From positions 1 through 64,000 of the forward strand of contig NZ_BQXN01000006.1 of NCBI RefSeq assembly GCF_045862745.1: a stretch of DNA of 64,000 bases, given 5' to 3'. The DNA comes from Furfurilactobacillus entadae. GTDB taxonomy: Bacteria; Bacillota; Bacilli; Lactobacillales; Lactobacillaceae. Position numbers and translations under genes: made by a program. Shown in pieces: positions 50,832-60,501 of the stretch. A model generated the notes under the pieces. That model searched no databases, had not been told where the DNA came from, and saw only the letters and a program-made list of their open reading frames with translations. Within the stretch, counting starts at the first letter, position 1. Every line of letters starts with the position of its first letter.

Positions 50832-51407
50832 TTGTCTCATAAAGATGACAGTCAAACTGCTGAACAAGCAGAAAGTGCATCAGACACGACAACATCACAG
50901 GCCACGGACCCAACTGCAAAGGACATCAAAAAAAAGCCAGAAGCAGCCGTGGAACAAGATGAAATTGCTGAGTTAACGGCTCAAGTTGCCGCGATGGAAG
51001 ATAAGTACCTACGGGCACAAGCGGAAATCGCCAACATTCAGCAACGTAACCAAAAGGAAACGGCCCAGTTGATGAAGTATGATGGTCAACAACTGGCCCA
51101 TGATATTGTCCCTGAATTGGACAATCTTGAACGGGCGCTACAAACGCCGGCTGAAGATGAAGCAGCTAAACAGTTGCAACATGGGGTTCAGATGGTTTAC
51201 GATCATTTGCAAGCAGCGTTAGCACAAAACAACGTGACGGAAATTGAATCGTTGAACAAGCCGTTTGACCCAACCCTTCACCAGGCAGTGCAAACTGTCC
51301 CAGTAGAAGCGGGTCAAACGCCTGAAACGGTTGTGACGGTGTTGCAAAAGGGCTACATGCTAAAGGATCGTGTGTTACGGCCGGCCATGGTCGTCGTTGC
51401 ACAATAA
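50832..51407 (+). CDS. grpE: DnaK nucleotide exchange factor GrpE
   Basis: 191 residues. An acidic, disordered N-terminus is followed by the long coiled coil (IAELTAQVAAMEDKYLRAQA) and the beta domain (PFDPTLHQAVQTVPVE, VLQKGYMLKDRVLRPAMVVV). It speeds ADP release from DnaK. The start is TTG at 50832, 7 bases after GGAGGTGG; the ATG at 50817 overlaps it. Confidence 0.96.
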   Translation: MSHKDDSQTAEQAESASDTTTSQATDPTAKDIKKKPEAAVEQDEIAELTAQVAAMEDKYLRAQAEIANIQQRNQKETAQLMKYDGQQLAHDIVPELDNLERALQTPAEDEAAKQLQHGVQMVYDHLQAALAQNNVTEIESLNKPFDPTLHQAVQTVPVEAGQTPETVVTVLQKGYMLKDRVLRPAMVVVAQ

Positions 51408-51437
51408 TTAGATTAAATAATAAGGAAGTTTATAAAA

Positions 51438-53285
51438 ATGGCTAAAATTATTGGAATTGATTTAGGGACCACGAACTCAGCAGTTGCTGTGCTCGAAGGT
51501 AGTCAACCAAAGATTATCGCTAACCCAGAAGGTAACCGGACGACACCATCTGTTGTTTCATTCAAGAACGGTGAAACACAGGTCGGTGAAGTGGCTAAAC
51601 GCCAAGCAATCACGAACCCCAACACGGTTCGTTCCATTAAGCGTCACATGGGTGAAGACGGCTACACCGTTGACATCGAAGGTAAGAAGTACACACCACA
51701 AGAAATCTCAGCAATGATCTTGCAATACATCAAGGGCTTCGCTGAAGATTACCTTGGTGAAAAGGTTGATCAGGCTGTTATCACAGTACCTGCTTACTTT
51801 AATGACGCTCAGCGTCAAGCAACCAAGGATGCTGGTAAGATCGCCGGCTTAACGGTTGAACGGATCATCAACGAACCAACGGCTTCTGCCTTGGCATACG
51901 GGATGGACAAGAAGGATAAAGACGAAAAGATCCTGGTCTACGACCTTGGTGGTGGGACATTTGATGTTTCCATCCTTGAATTAGGTGATGGTGTCTTCGA
52001 CGTTCTGTCAACAAATGGTGACACACGTCTTGGTGGTGACGACTTTGACCAAAAGATCATCGATTGGTTAGTCGACAACTTCAAGAAGACAAACGGCATC
52101 GACCTGTCAAGCGACACAATGGCCATGCAACGGTTGAAGGATGCTGCTGAAAAGGCGAAGAAGGACCTGTCAGGGGTTAACGAAGCCCAAATTAGCTTGC
52201 CATTTATCTCAAGCGGTGACAACGGCCCACTTCACTTGGAAGAAACTTTGTCCCGTGCGCAATTTAACCAAATGACGGCTGACTTGATTGAACGGACAAA
52301 GACGCCGGTTCAAAACGCCTTGCGTGACGCTGACTTAACGATGGATGACATCGATGAAGTTATCTTAAATGGTGGGTCAACTCGGATCCCAGCCGTTCAA
52401 GAAGCCGTTAAGGAATTGGCCGGTAAGGAACCTAACCACTCCATTAACCCTGATGAAGCCGTTGCCTTAGGGGCAGCCGTTCAAGGTGGTGTGATCACTG
52501 GTGACGTGAAGGACGTTGTGCTTTTGGACGTTACGCCATTGTCATTAGGGATTGAAACAATGGGTGGTGTGTTCACGAAGCTGATCGACCGGAACACAAC
52601 GATTCCAACGTCAAAGAGCCAAACATTCTCGACTGCCGCGGATAACCAACCAGCCGTTGATATTCACGTGTTGCAAGGTGAACGGCCAATGGCAAACGAC
52701 AACAAGACCTTAGGAAACTTCCAGTTGGCAGACATCCCTGCTGCCCCTCGTGGTGTCCCTCAGATCCAAGTGACATTTGACATCGACAAGAACGGGATCG
52801 TGAACGTTTCTGCCAAGGATCTTGGAACAAACAAAGAACAAAAGATTACGATCAAGAGTAATTCTGGTTTGTCCGACGAAGAAATCGACCGGATGAAGAA
52901 GGAAGCCGACGAAAACGCTGATGCTGATAAGAAGCGTAAAGAAGAAGCTGACTTGAAGAATGAAGTTGACCAACTCTTGTTCCAAGTTGACAAGACGTTG
53001 GAAGACCTGAAGGGGAAAGTTTCTGATGAAGAAGTCAAGCAGGCCACTGATGCGCGTGATGCATTGAAGAAGGCCCAAGATGACAACAACATCGATGAAA
53101 TGAAGACCAAGAAGGATGAATTGAACAAGATCGTTCAAGACTTGACGGTCAAGTTGTACCAACAAAATGCTGATTCACAAGCTGGTGCTGATGGCTCAGC
53201 TGCGGGTAGCGCTGACGGCAGTGCCGGTGGTGATGACACAGTTGACGGTGACTTCAAGGAAGTTGACCCAGACGACAAAAAGTAA
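51438..53285 (+). CDS. dnaK: Chaperone DnaK (Hsp70)
   Basis: 615 residues. The ATPase domain begins IIGIDLGTTNSAVAVLEG and contains YDLGGGTFDVSILELGDG and NGGSTRIPAVQEAVK; the substrate-binding domain follows, with a lid and a Gly/Ala/Asp tail. The segment missing after IISYGMD-type sequence (DKKDKDEK) is the shorter Gram-positive form. The codon usage looks strongly optimised, consistent with high expression. Confidence 0.99.
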   Translation: MAKIIGIDLGTTNSAVAVLEGSQPKIIANPEGNRTTPSVVSFKNGETQVGEVAKRQAITNPNTVRSIKRHMGEDGYTVDIEGKKYTPQEISAMILQYIKGFAEDYLGEKVDQAVITVPAYFNDAQRQATKDAGKIAGLTVERIINEPTASALAYGMDKKDKDEKILVYDLGGGTFDVSILELGDGVFDVLSTNGDTRLGGDDFDQKIIDWLVDNFKKTNGIDLSSDTMAMQRLKDAAEKAKKDLSGVNEAQISLPFISSGDNGPLHLEETLSRAQFNQMTADLIERTKTPVQNALRDADLTMDDIDEVILNGGSTRIPAVQEAVKELAGKEPNHSINPDEAVALGAAVQGGVITGDVKDVVLLDVTPLSLGIETMGGVFTKLIDRNTTIPTSKSQTFSTAADNQPAVDIHVLQGERPMANDNKTLGNFQLADIPAAPRGVPQIQVTFDIDKNGIVNVSAKDLGTNKEQKITIKSNSGLSDEEIDRMKKEADENADADKKRKEEADLKNEVDQLLFQVDKTLEDLKGKVSDEEVKQATDARDALKKAQDDNNIDEMKTKKDELNKIVQDLTVKLYQQNADSQAGADGSAAGSADGSAGGDDTVDGDFKEVDPDDKK

Positions 53286-53302
53286 GCATAGGTAACGACG
53301 GG

Positions 53303-53336
53303 GAGTCAAAGGCGCAGGCGCATCTTTGACTCTTTG
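53303..53336 (+). terminator. Hairpin between dnaK and dnaJ (partial terminator)
   Basis: GAGTCAAAG (53303-53311) pairs with CTTTGACTC (53324-53332), followed by TTTG. The weak T tail suggests partial read-through to dnaJ. Confidence 0.6.
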
Positions 53337-53433
53337 TGCGTTTTACGGGTTGGTTTGTGTTACACTTACGCAATAAATGGCTGATCGTCACTTGGCGAGT
53401 CGGTTGTCACAAGTTAATTTTGGGGGTTCACAC

Positions 53434-54555
53434 ATGTCTCAAGGAAGAGATCCGTATGATGTGCTTGGCGTTGGCCGGGATGCATCACAGGACGAGATTA
53501 AGAAGGCGTACCGGAAGCTTTCAAAAAAGTACCATCCGGACTTGAATAAGGAGCCCGGCGCAGAAGATAAGTTTAAAGAAGTGGCTGATGCGTACGAAAA
53601 GGTCGGTGACCCACAAAAGCGGCAGCAGTATGATCAATACGGTGATGCTGGTCAGCAGTTTGGTGGTCAAGGTGGCTTTAACCAGGGCGGCTTTGGCGGC
53701 GGTCAGGGCTTCGGTTTTGATGACATCTTTAGCCAAATGTTTGGTGGTGGCGGTGGCGGTGCCCGGCGGAATCCTAACGCGCCACAACCAGGTCAAGACT
53801 TGCAGTATTCCATGTCGCTGAAGTTTGAGGAAGCGATTTTTGGGAAAAAGACCACGATCAAATACGACCGTGAAGAAGTTTGTGAGACGTGTGGTGGTAA
53901 TGGAGCCAAACCGGGAACTTCACCCGTCACGTGTCACAACTGTGGCGGCTCTGGCTACGTTGAAACGGTCCGTAACACGCCACTTGGCCAGATGCGGTCA
54001 CAACAGGTTTGTGACGTTTGTGGTGGAACGGGTAAGGAAATTAAAGAAAAGTGCCCAACCTGTCATGGTAATGGTCACGTGAGCGAAAGCCACGAGATCG
54101 AAGTGAGCGTGCCTGCTGGTGTTGATGATGGTCAACAAATGCGGCTGCAAGGTCAGGGTGAAGCCGGGACAAATGGTGGCCCTTATGGTGACCTGTATAT
54201 TGTCTTCACGGTGCAACCAAGTAAGGACTTCAAGCGTGACGGCACGGACATCTACTTTGACCAACCATTAACGTTTGCGCAAGCTGCGTTAGGTGACGAA
54301 GTGGAAGTCAAGACGGTTCACGGTAACGTTAACCTGAAGATCCCTGCTGGAACGCAAAGCGAAACGACCTTCCGTTTGCGCGGTAAGGGTGTTCCGCACC
54401 TGCGTGGTAACGGCAATGGTGACGAACGGGTTACGGTGAAGGTTCAGACACCAAAGGGCCTCAATAAGGCGCAAAAAGAAGCACTGAAGGCCTTTGCGGA
54501 AGCAAGTGGTGAATCAGTGCCAAATGGTCACGGCGGCCTCTTTGGCCGGCGTTAA
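53434..54555 (+). CDS. dnaJ: Chaperone DnaJ (Hsp40)
   Basis: 373 residues. J domain with KKYHPDLNK (HPD motif), a Gly/Phe-rich region (about 75-115), four zinc-binding CXXCXGXG repeats (CETCGGNG, CHNCGGSG, CDVCGGTG, CPTCHGNG), and the C-terminal client domains. The ATG at 53434 follows TTGGGGG; an in-frame ATG at 53377 has no ribosome site and would add a non-J leader. Confidence 0.98.
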   Translation: MSQGRDPYDVLGVGRDASQDEIKKAYRKLSKKYHPDLNKEPGAEDKFKEVADAYEKVGDPQKRQQYDQYGDAGQQFGGQGGFNQGGFGGGQGFGFDDIFSQMFGGGGGGARRNPNAPQPGQDLQYSMSLKFEEAIFGKKTTIKYDREEVCETCGGNGAKPGTSPVTCHNCGGSGYVETVRNTPLGQMRSQQVCDVCGGTGKEIKEKCPTCHGNGHVSESHEIEVSVPAGVDDGQQMRLQGQGEAGTNGGPYGDLYIVFTVQPSKDFKRDGTDIYFDQPLTFAQAALGDEVEVKTVHGNVNLKIPAGTQSETTFRLRGKGVPHLRGNGNGDERVTVKVQTPKGLNKAQKEALKAFAEASGESVPNGHGGLFGRR

Positions 54556-54568
54556 TAGTGATTAATGA

Positions 54569-54610
54569 CAAGGCACCCCTGGACAGATGTTGTTCATGGG
54601 TGCCTTGCTT
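54569..54610 (+). terminator. Terminator of the hrcA-dnaJ operon
   Basis: CAAGGCACCC (54569-54578) pairs perfectly with GGGTGCCTTG (54598-54607), with CTTGC beyond. Confidence 0.7.
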
Positions 54611-54698
54611 GCGTTCTAAAATGACAGTCAATTAATGATCAGTTCCCGTTACTAATTGAGTGACCAGCAAAAAAGTGGGCACAAACGTTTGATAAAAA

Positions 54699-54727
54699 TT
54701 GTGTGTTCACATAATCATTGCTATAAT
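54699..54727 (+). promoter_or_regulatory. Promoter of lepA
   Basis: TTGTGT (54699-54704), 17 bp, TATAAT (54722-54727). This leaves a leader of about 130 nt before lepA, in which several short hairpins (for example TGACAGTTATTGTCA) are possible. Confidence 0.65.
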
Positions 54728-54864
54728 AAATGTTTAGGATTTCACATTAGCGAAGTCGGCGCAGCAGGTTACAACGGGACCGGCGCCAGTGACAGTTATT
54801 GTCAGCCAACCGTTTATGAAAACGAATCGCGATCATCAGGGTCGGATTCAAAAGGAGGACACGT

Positions 54865-56709
54865 ATGGATCACCAACAAATGGCCGAACGGCAGCGGCAC
54901 ATTCGAAACTTTTCGATTGTTGCGCACATTGATCATGGTAAATCAACGCTGGCAGACCGGATCCTCGAACTAACGGACACCATTTCAAAACGCGAAATGC
55001 AAAATCAGGTTTTGGATGATATGCCGTTAGAACGTGAACGTGGGATTACAATTAAATTAAACGCCGTGGAATTACATTACCACGCAAAAGATGGGGAAAC
55101 GTACATTTTCCATTTGATCGACACACCAGGGCACGTCGATTTTTCCTATGAAGTGTCACGATCACTTGCAGCGTGTGAAGGCGCCTTGTTGGTGGTTGAC
55201 GCCGCTCAGGGGGTCGAAGCCCAAACGTTGGCGAACACCTATTTAGCAATTGATAATGACTTGGCAATTCTTCCGGTCATCAATAAAATTGATTTACCAT
55301 CGGCCCAGCCTGAAGTGGTTCGTGAAGAAATTGAGGAAGACATCGGGATCGACGCCAGCAATGCTGTTTTGGCAAGTGCAAAGAGCGGAATCGGGATCAC
55401 CGAAATTTTGGAACAAATCGTTCAAGAAGTGCCTGCACCAACGGGAGACCTGACAAAGCCGCTCAAGGCGTTGATCTTTGATTCTGTTTATGACGATTAT
55501 CGTGGTGTCGTCCTGAGTTTACGGATCGTTGAAGGAACGGTGAAACCCGGTGATAAGATTCGGCTGATGAACTCCGGGACCGAGTATGAAGTCACGGAAG
55601 TGGGGGTCAACTCACCAAAACCCATCAAACGTGATATCTTGATGGCTGGTGATGTGGGTTATATCACGGCTTCCATTAAAGACATCGCGGACACGCAGGT
55701 TGGTGACACGGTCACCAGTGCAATTCATCCAACGGAAGCCGCCTTACCAGGTTACCGCAAGATGAACCCAATGGTGTTTGCCGGGTTATATCCCACAGAC
55801 AACGGGAAGTATAACGATCTGCGTGAAGCACTTGAAAAGTTGCAGTTGAACGACGCTGCCTTGACGTTTGATCCTGAAAAATCACAAGCGCTGGGCTCTG
55901 GGTTCCGTTGTGGGTTCCTGGGAATGCTCCACATGGATGTCGTGCAGGAACGGTTGGAACGGGAGTTTGACCTCGATTTGATCACCACCGCACCGTCAGT
56001 GACGTACCATGTTGATCTGACGGATGGCGAGCAGGTCGTGGTGGAAAATCCGTCTGAAATGCCAGAACCGTCAAACATTAAGACCATTAACGAACCTTAC
56101 GTTAAGGCAACCATTATGGTGCCGAATGATTACGTCGGTGCCGTCATGGAATTATGTCAGCGAAAACGTGGCGATTTTGACACCATGGAATACTTGGATG
56201 ACCACCGGGTGAACGTGATTTACTACATGCCACTTTCAGAGATCATTTTTGATTTCTTTGATCGCTTGAAGAGTAGTACCCGTGGTTATGCGTCATTGGA
56301 TTATGAGCTGAGTGGTTATCGTCCAGGTGACTTAGTGAAAATTGACATCCTGTTAAACGGTGATAAGGTTGATGCGTTAAGCTTTATCGTTGCCCGTGAG
56401 TTTGCGGCAAACCGTGGCCGGACGATTGTTGCCCGGTTAAAGAAGATCATCCCCCGGCAGAACTTTGAAATTCCGGTTCAGGCAGCCATTGGTTCTAAGG
56501 TGGTGGCCCGGTCGGATATTAAGGCGTACCGGAAGGACGTGACCGCTCACCTGTATGGTGGGGATCGCACTCGGCGGATGAAGCTGTTGGAAAAACAGAA
56601 AGCCGGGAAGAAACGGATGAAGTCTGTTGGGATCGTTGATGTGCCGCAAGAGGCCTTCATGGCAGTCCTTCAGACGGATGAAGAAGAAAGCCACAAAGCA
56701 AAATCATAA
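54865..56709 (+). CDS. lepA: Elongation factor 4 (LepA)
   Basis: 614 residues. GTPase with G1 AHIDHGKSTL, DTPGHVDFSYEV, NKIDLPSA and the LepA C-terminal domain (RRMKLLEKQKAGKKRMKSVG). It acts on ribosomes during stress and in 30S assembly. GGAGG is 6 bases before the ATG. Confidence 0.98.
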   Translation: MDHQQMAERQRHIRNFSIVAHIDHGKSTLADRILELTDTISKREMQNQVLDDMPLERERGITIKLNAVELHYHAKDGETYIFHLIDTPGHVDFSYEVSRSLAACEGALLVVDAAQGVEAQTLANTYLAIDNDLAILPVINKIDLPSAQPEVVREEIEEDIGIDASNAVLASAKSGIGITEILEQIVQEVPAPTGDLTKPLKALIFDSVYDDYRGVVLSLRIVEGTVKPGDKIRLMNSGTEYEVTEVGVNSPKPIKRDILMAGDVGYITASIKDIADTQVGDTVTSAIHPTEAALPGYRKMNPMVFAGLYPTDNGKYNDLREALEKLQLNDAALTFDPEKSQALGSGFRCGFLGMLHMDVVQERLEREFDLDLITTAPSVTYHVDLTDGEQVVVENPSEMPEPSNIKTINEPYVKATIMVPNDYVGAVMELCQRKRGDFDTMEYLDDHRVNVIYYMPLSEIIFDFFDRLKSSTRGYASLDYELSGYRPGDLVKIDILLNGDKVDALSFIVAREFAANRGRTIVARLKKIIPRQNFEIPVQAAIGSKVVARSDIKAYRKDVTAHLYGGDRTRRMKLLEKQKAGKKRMKSVGIVDVPQEAFMAVLQTDEEESHKAKS

Positions 56710-56742
56710 CTGTAAAAAGATAAGACTAAAGGGGGTAAGCGG

Positions 56743-57084
56743 ATGCTAACACGGACAAAAGCGTTTTTGAAGGCAAATCAGTTCCGTTATGAGAAGACGT
56801 ACATTCGGCCAATGATGGTTCCGCAACACGTGTACGTCCTCCGGTTTGGAAAGAAAAAGGTTAATAACCGTTTGATTGTGAAGTATAGTCATGGTTGGAC
56901 GGGTCGCTTGAAGATCGATGAGATTGACTTGCGACTTCATGGACAGCACAATCCGCGCGTTTTTCAAAATGAGGACGAGCTGCTGGATTATTTGGCTAGC
57001 CACATCTTAACCGAAGATGGCCGTGAACGTTATGTTCACGCAAGACGTGTTTCAGGACGTCATGAGCACCATCGCCAATCGTAA
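56743..57084 (+). CDS. Hypothetical basic protein downstream of lepA
   Basis: 113 residues, soluble, rich in Arg, Lys, His and Tyr (RYEKTYIRPMMVPQHVYVLR, ending RRVSGRHEHHRQS). AAAGGGGG supports the start. I do not recognise a family. It lies 33 bases after lepA and before a terminator, so it is co-transcribed with it; the basic composition would suit RNA binding, which is a guess. Confidence 0.6.
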   Translation: MLTRTKAFLKANQFRYEKTYIRPMMVPQHVYVLRFGKKKVNNRLIVKYSHGWTGRLKIDEIDLRLHGQHNPRVFQNEDELLDYLASHILTEDGRERYVHARRVSGRHEHHRQS

Positions 57085-57090
57085 GTAAAT

Positions 57091-57126
57091 AAAGGACTGA
57101 TTGACAGTGACGTCAACCAGTCCTTT
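57091..57126 (+). terminator. Terminator of the lepA unit
   Basis: AAAGGACTG (57091-57099) pairs with CAGTCCTTT (57118-57126), with an inner TTGAC/GTCAA helix and TATTTG following. Confidence 0.75.
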
Positions 57127-57220
57127 ATTTGTTGTGCCTTAGTTAAAGAAGATCTCTCCATGGTATTTTGGCCTTAATTTTGGCACAATGGACACAGACA
57201 AGAATAACGAGGAGGAATTC

Positions 57221-58249
57221 ATGATGAAGGTAATCGAATCGTTTGCAGCAACAAGCATTAATGAACCAGCGGCGATGGTGGATGGCACACGACCAGCACC
57301 AGTCGCTGGTGATCATGACGTTGTGGTCGCGGTGACTGCTGTGTCCGTTAATCCAGTGGATACGAAGTTACGCCAAAACTTAACGGCTGCTAAAATTCTG
57401 GGCTATGATGCCGTTGGGACGGTCATCCACGCGGGTGCGCTAGTTGATAATGTGGCGGTTGGTGATCGGGTCTATTATGCCGGCACAACTGGGCGTGATG
57501 GGTCAAACGCTGAGCAACAGGTTGTGGACGCACGCATCGTCGCAAAGGCACCAGCGACCTTAACGGATGCTGCGGCTGCGGCATTGCCATTAACGTCACT
57601 GACCGCAAGTGAAGTGCTGTTTGAAAAGATGGGGTTCACTAACGCCGTCAATGCGAATCGCGGTCAGGAACTTTTGATCATTAATGGCGCCGGGGGTGTC
57701 GGGTCCATGGCCATTCAGCTAGCAAAGTGGGCTGGTTTGACGGTGACAGCTACGGCGTCCCGTCCGGAAACCATTGCCTGGGTTAAGCAACTGGGCGCTG
57801 ACCGGGTGTTTAACCACCGGGAAAACTTAGTTGAGCAAGCCCATGCGGAAAACATTGATGGCTTTGACGGAATTTTGATTTTGCATTCAACCGATCAGTA
57901 CTTTGAACAGGCAGCACAGCTTGTGAAGGCGTTTGGTCATGTCGCCTCGATCGTTGAAAATCAGGGGCCGCTACCACTGGGCCTGTTGAAAAATAAGGCG
58001 GCCAGCTTTGACTGGGAGTACATGTTTGCTAAAACAGACTACCAGCAGGACCTCGCAAGCCAGGGACGTGAGCTGGCCCAAATTGCGACATTGGTGGATG
58101 CTGGGGCCCTGCAAAGTACCCTGACCAAAACCATTGCTGACGGGATTAATGCGGCTAGTTTACGGGCAGCCCATCAACTGGTTGAAGCCAATAAGATGAC
58201 CGGCAAAGTGGTCGTGACTGGGCCGTTTAACGGATCGGTCATGCAGTAA
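57221..58249 (+). CDS. Zinc-free alcohol dehydrogenase / NADPH:quinone oxidoreductase family enzyme
   Basis: About 343 residues of the medium-chain dehydrogenase superfamily, quinone-reductase branch. The nucleotide motif is NGAGGVGSMAIQLAKWAG, and SVNPVDTKLRQ and ILGYDAVGTV are typical. No catalytic zinc ligands are seen. These enzymes reduce quinones or enones with NADPH. GGAGGAATTC precedes two adjacent ATGs (57221, 57224); either could be used. The upstream ATG at 57188 has no ribosome site. Confidence 0.86.
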   Translation: MMKVIESFAATSINEPAAMVDGTRPAPVAGDHDVVVAVTAVSVNPVDTKLRQNLTAAKILGYDAVGTVIHAGALVDNVAVGDRVYYAGTTGRDGSNAEQQVVDARIVAKAPATLTDAAAAALPLTSLTASEVLFEKMGFTNAVNANRGQELLIINGAGGVGSMAIQLAKWAGLTVTATASRPETIAWVKQLGADRVFNHRENLVEQAHAENIDGFDGILILHSTDQYFEQAAQLVKAFGHVASIVENQGPLPLGLLKNKAASFDWEYMFAKTDYQQDLASQGRELAQIATLVDAGALQSTLTKTIADGINAASLRAAHQLVEANKMTGKVVVTGPFNGSVMQ

Positions 58250-58275
58250 CCAATCGAAAAGGGGAATAACGAGAC

Positions 58276-59226
58276 GTGGAGTGGACTGAAGTTGCAGTAA
58301 CAACAACGAACGAGGCCGTTGAGGCCGTTAGTAACATTTTAATGGACGCCGGGGCGACCGGGACCAAAATTGAGGACGCCGCCGATTTTCTTGCGCTTCA
58401 AGCGGAGTTTCCGGGTGAACTGTTGGATAAGAAGAGTGTGCCTCATTTGGATCAGGGTGCGGTGGTCACGGCGTACTATCCAGAGACCGTTGTCATGGCG
58501 GAAGCATTAACCACAATCAAGACCCGCTTGGCTGAATTAACAACGTTTGGCCTGGATGCTGGTGACGCGAGTGTCATGGTCAAACCAGTGGCGGATGACG
58601 ACTGGGCCACAGCGTGGAAAAAGTATTATCATCCGGTTCGGGTAACCCGCTACCTAACCGTGGTGCCAAGCTGGGAGCATTATGAACCGACCTCAGCCGA
58701 TGAAAAGTTACTGGTTTTAGACCCCGGCATGGCCTTTGGTACCGGGACTCACCCGACAACGTCATTGATGTTGCAAGCGTTGGAAATGGTGGTCCGTGGT
58801 GGTGAAACGGTGCTAGATGTCGGGACTGGTTCTGGGGTGTTGTCCATTGCGGCAAAACAACTGGGGGCTGGCGACGTGTATGCATATGATGTTGATCAAA
58901 TTGCCGTGGATGCTGCCAATAGTAACTTGGCATTAAACCCGGTTGCCAGCGATGTCCAGGTGGCAGCAAACGACTTGTTGGCTGGCGTAAACCAGCACGC
59001 AGACATCATCGTGGCGAACATTCTTGCTGAGATTCTGGTGCCATTGATTCCGCAAACGGCGCCCTTGTTACCAGAACACGGCCTTTTCTTGCTCAGTGGA
59101 ATCATTGTCGACAAGTATCCGCTGATTAAAGAGCAGCTTGAAGTGGCCGGCTATCGGATCGTTGAAGTTATGCGTCGTGGAGACTGGTACGGCATTATTG
59201 CACAAAAACCGGGGGTTGATGATTAG
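58276..59226 (+). CDS. prmA: Ribosomal protein L11 methyltransferase
   Basis: 316 residues. An N-terminal L11-recognition domain (about 1-100) is joined to a SAM methyltransferase (LDVGTGSGVLSIAAKQLGAG, NILAEILVPLIP). It trimethylates L11. GTG start; GGGG lies upstream. It is followed by rsmE 2 bases later, the usual pair. Confidence 0.94.
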   Translation: MEWTEVAVTTTNEAVEAVSNILMDAGATGTKIEDAADFLALQAEFPGELLDKKSVPHLDQGAVVTAYYPETVVMAEALTTIKTRLAELTTFGLDAGDASVMVKPVADDDWATAWKKYYHPVRVTRYLTVVPSWEHYEPTSADEKLLVLDPGMAFGTGTHPTTSLMLQALEMVVRGGETVLDVGTGSGVLSIAAKQLGAGDVYAYDVDQIAVDAANSNLALNPVASDVQVAANDLLAGVNQHADIIVANILAEILVPLIPQTAPLLPEHGLFLLSGIIVDKYPLIKEQLEVAGYRIVEVMRRGDWYGIIAQKPGVDD

Positions 59227-59228
59227 TC

Positions 59229-59987
59229 ATGCAACATTACTTTTTACCGACCGAGCTGGTGTTAACGACGGTGGGCGAAACGTTTTCACTGACACCCGCC
59301 CTTTATAAACATTTTGTTCAAGTGCTTCGGGCCCAGGTGGGGACAACCGCCGAATTTGTTACCGGGGAACATCAGCTTCTGGAAGCCCAACTGACCACGT
59401 TGACGCCAGACGATAAACAAGCGGTGATGACCGTGACCGCATTTAAACCGAGCACGGTGGAGCTACCAGTTCACACCCGGATCGTTTGTGGTGTGCCAAA
59501 GGGTGACAAGGCAGAATTGATCACACAAAAAGCGACAGAACTTGGGGTTGCTGAAATTGTGTTTGTGCCCACAGCTTGGGCGGTTGCGTCATGGAAGCAA
59601 AAAGCGGCTAAGAAAATTAGTCGTTATCAAGAGATTGCGACAAACGCGGCCCAACAGTCACACCGGTTGGTTATCCCGACTGTTCGCTATTGTGAATCGT
59701 TGACAGCGGCCTTAACACTGCCCACTGATGCTGGACTGGTAGCGTGGGAAGAAGCCGCCAAGCAGGGGGAACAGGCACAGTTAGCCCAAACGTTGACACA
59801 GCTTCAACCGGGTCAGTGGGTCACGGCCATTTTTGGCCCTGAAGGCGGGTTGAGTCAGGACGAAGCGGCCCAGATTACCGCTGCTGGTTATGTAACGGCT
59901 GGTCTTGGCCCCCGGATCTTACGGACAGAAACGGCACCGCTGTACTTTTTAAGCGCCGTTTCGTATGCGACTGAACTGTTTGCCTAG
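59229..59987 (+). CDS. rsmE: 16S rRNA m3U1498 methyltransferase
   Basis: 252 residues with a PUA-like N-terminus and a SPOUT knot: GVPKGDKAELITQKATELG, FGPEGGLSQDEA and GLGPRILRTETA form the SAM-binding knot. It methylates U1498 of 16S rRNA. It follows prmA with a 2-base gap. Confidence 0.94.
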   Translation: MQHYFLPTELVLTTVGETFSLTPALYKHFVQVLRAQVGTTAEFVTGEHQLLEAQLTTLTPDDKQAVMTVTAFKPSTVELPVHTRIVCGVPKGDKAELITQKATELGVAEIVFVPTAWAVASWKQKAAKKISRYQEIATNAAQQSHRLVIPTVRYCESLTAALTLPTDAGLVAWEEAAKQGEQAQLAQTLTQLQPGQWVTAIFGPEGGLSQDEAAQITAAGYVTAGLGPRILRTETAPLYFLSAVSYATELFA

Positions 59988-60096
59988 CAGAAGTTTGAAA
60001 GAAAACCTTAAGGGCACGATGTTTTTGTGACGCCACGTAGAAAATTGACTATAATAACCACTATGATTAAAATTCGATAACAAGCGTGGCGATAGT

Positions 60097-60501
60097 ATGA
60101 GTTATTTTAAAAAACATAGCGGCTGGCAATATTGGCTGGGTGGATTGGTTGTTGGCGCGGTGTTGCCATGGCTGGTTAATCTCTCCAGTTTGTCGGTGTA
60201 CCATAAGGTTTTGTGGCTTCTCATTGGGTTTAACGGCCTGTATGCAATTCTCGTGGGGTGGCGTGTTAGTCGCCAACAGCGTGATAATTGGCACGTGGTG
60301 ATTTTCCCGATGGTCTTTGCCGTAGCGACATTTCTGTTCAAAACGAACGCACATGATTATGCCTATTACATGGCCATTGGCTACGCATGTATCAGTTACT
60401 TTGTGGTTGGCTTTAATGCTGGTTTTATGGTGGGCCAACAACCAACCCGACCACGGCAGTCACAGACGACTGAACAACCAACTGTGGGGAGTCAGGGCTA
60501 A
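60097..60501 (+). CDS. Hypothetical four-span membrane protein
   Basis: 134 residues with about four hydrophobic segments (WLGGLVVGAVLPWLV, VLWLLIGFNGLYAILVGW, VVIFPMVFAVATFLF, YMAIGYACISYFVVGFNAGF) and a short hydrophilic Thr/Gln/Pro tail. No family is recognised with confidence. The ribosome site is poor. It lies between rsmE and relA. Confidence 0.6.
   Translation: MSYFKKHSGWQYWLGGLVVGAVLPWLVNLSSLSVYHKVLWLLIGFNGLYAILVGWRVSRQQRDNWHVVIFPMVFAVATFLFKTNAHDYAYYMAIGYACISYFVVGFNAGFMVGQQPTRPRQSQTTEQPTVGSQG

Noticed and set aside
53377..53433. N-terminal extension of DnaJ from an upstream ATG
   Set aside because: No ribosome site there, and the added residues do not belong to the J domain; the ATG at 53434 fits.
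54656..54973. Open frame overlapping the lepA promoter and start
   Set aside because: It spans the TTGTGT/TATAAT promoter and the lepA ribosome site in a different frame.
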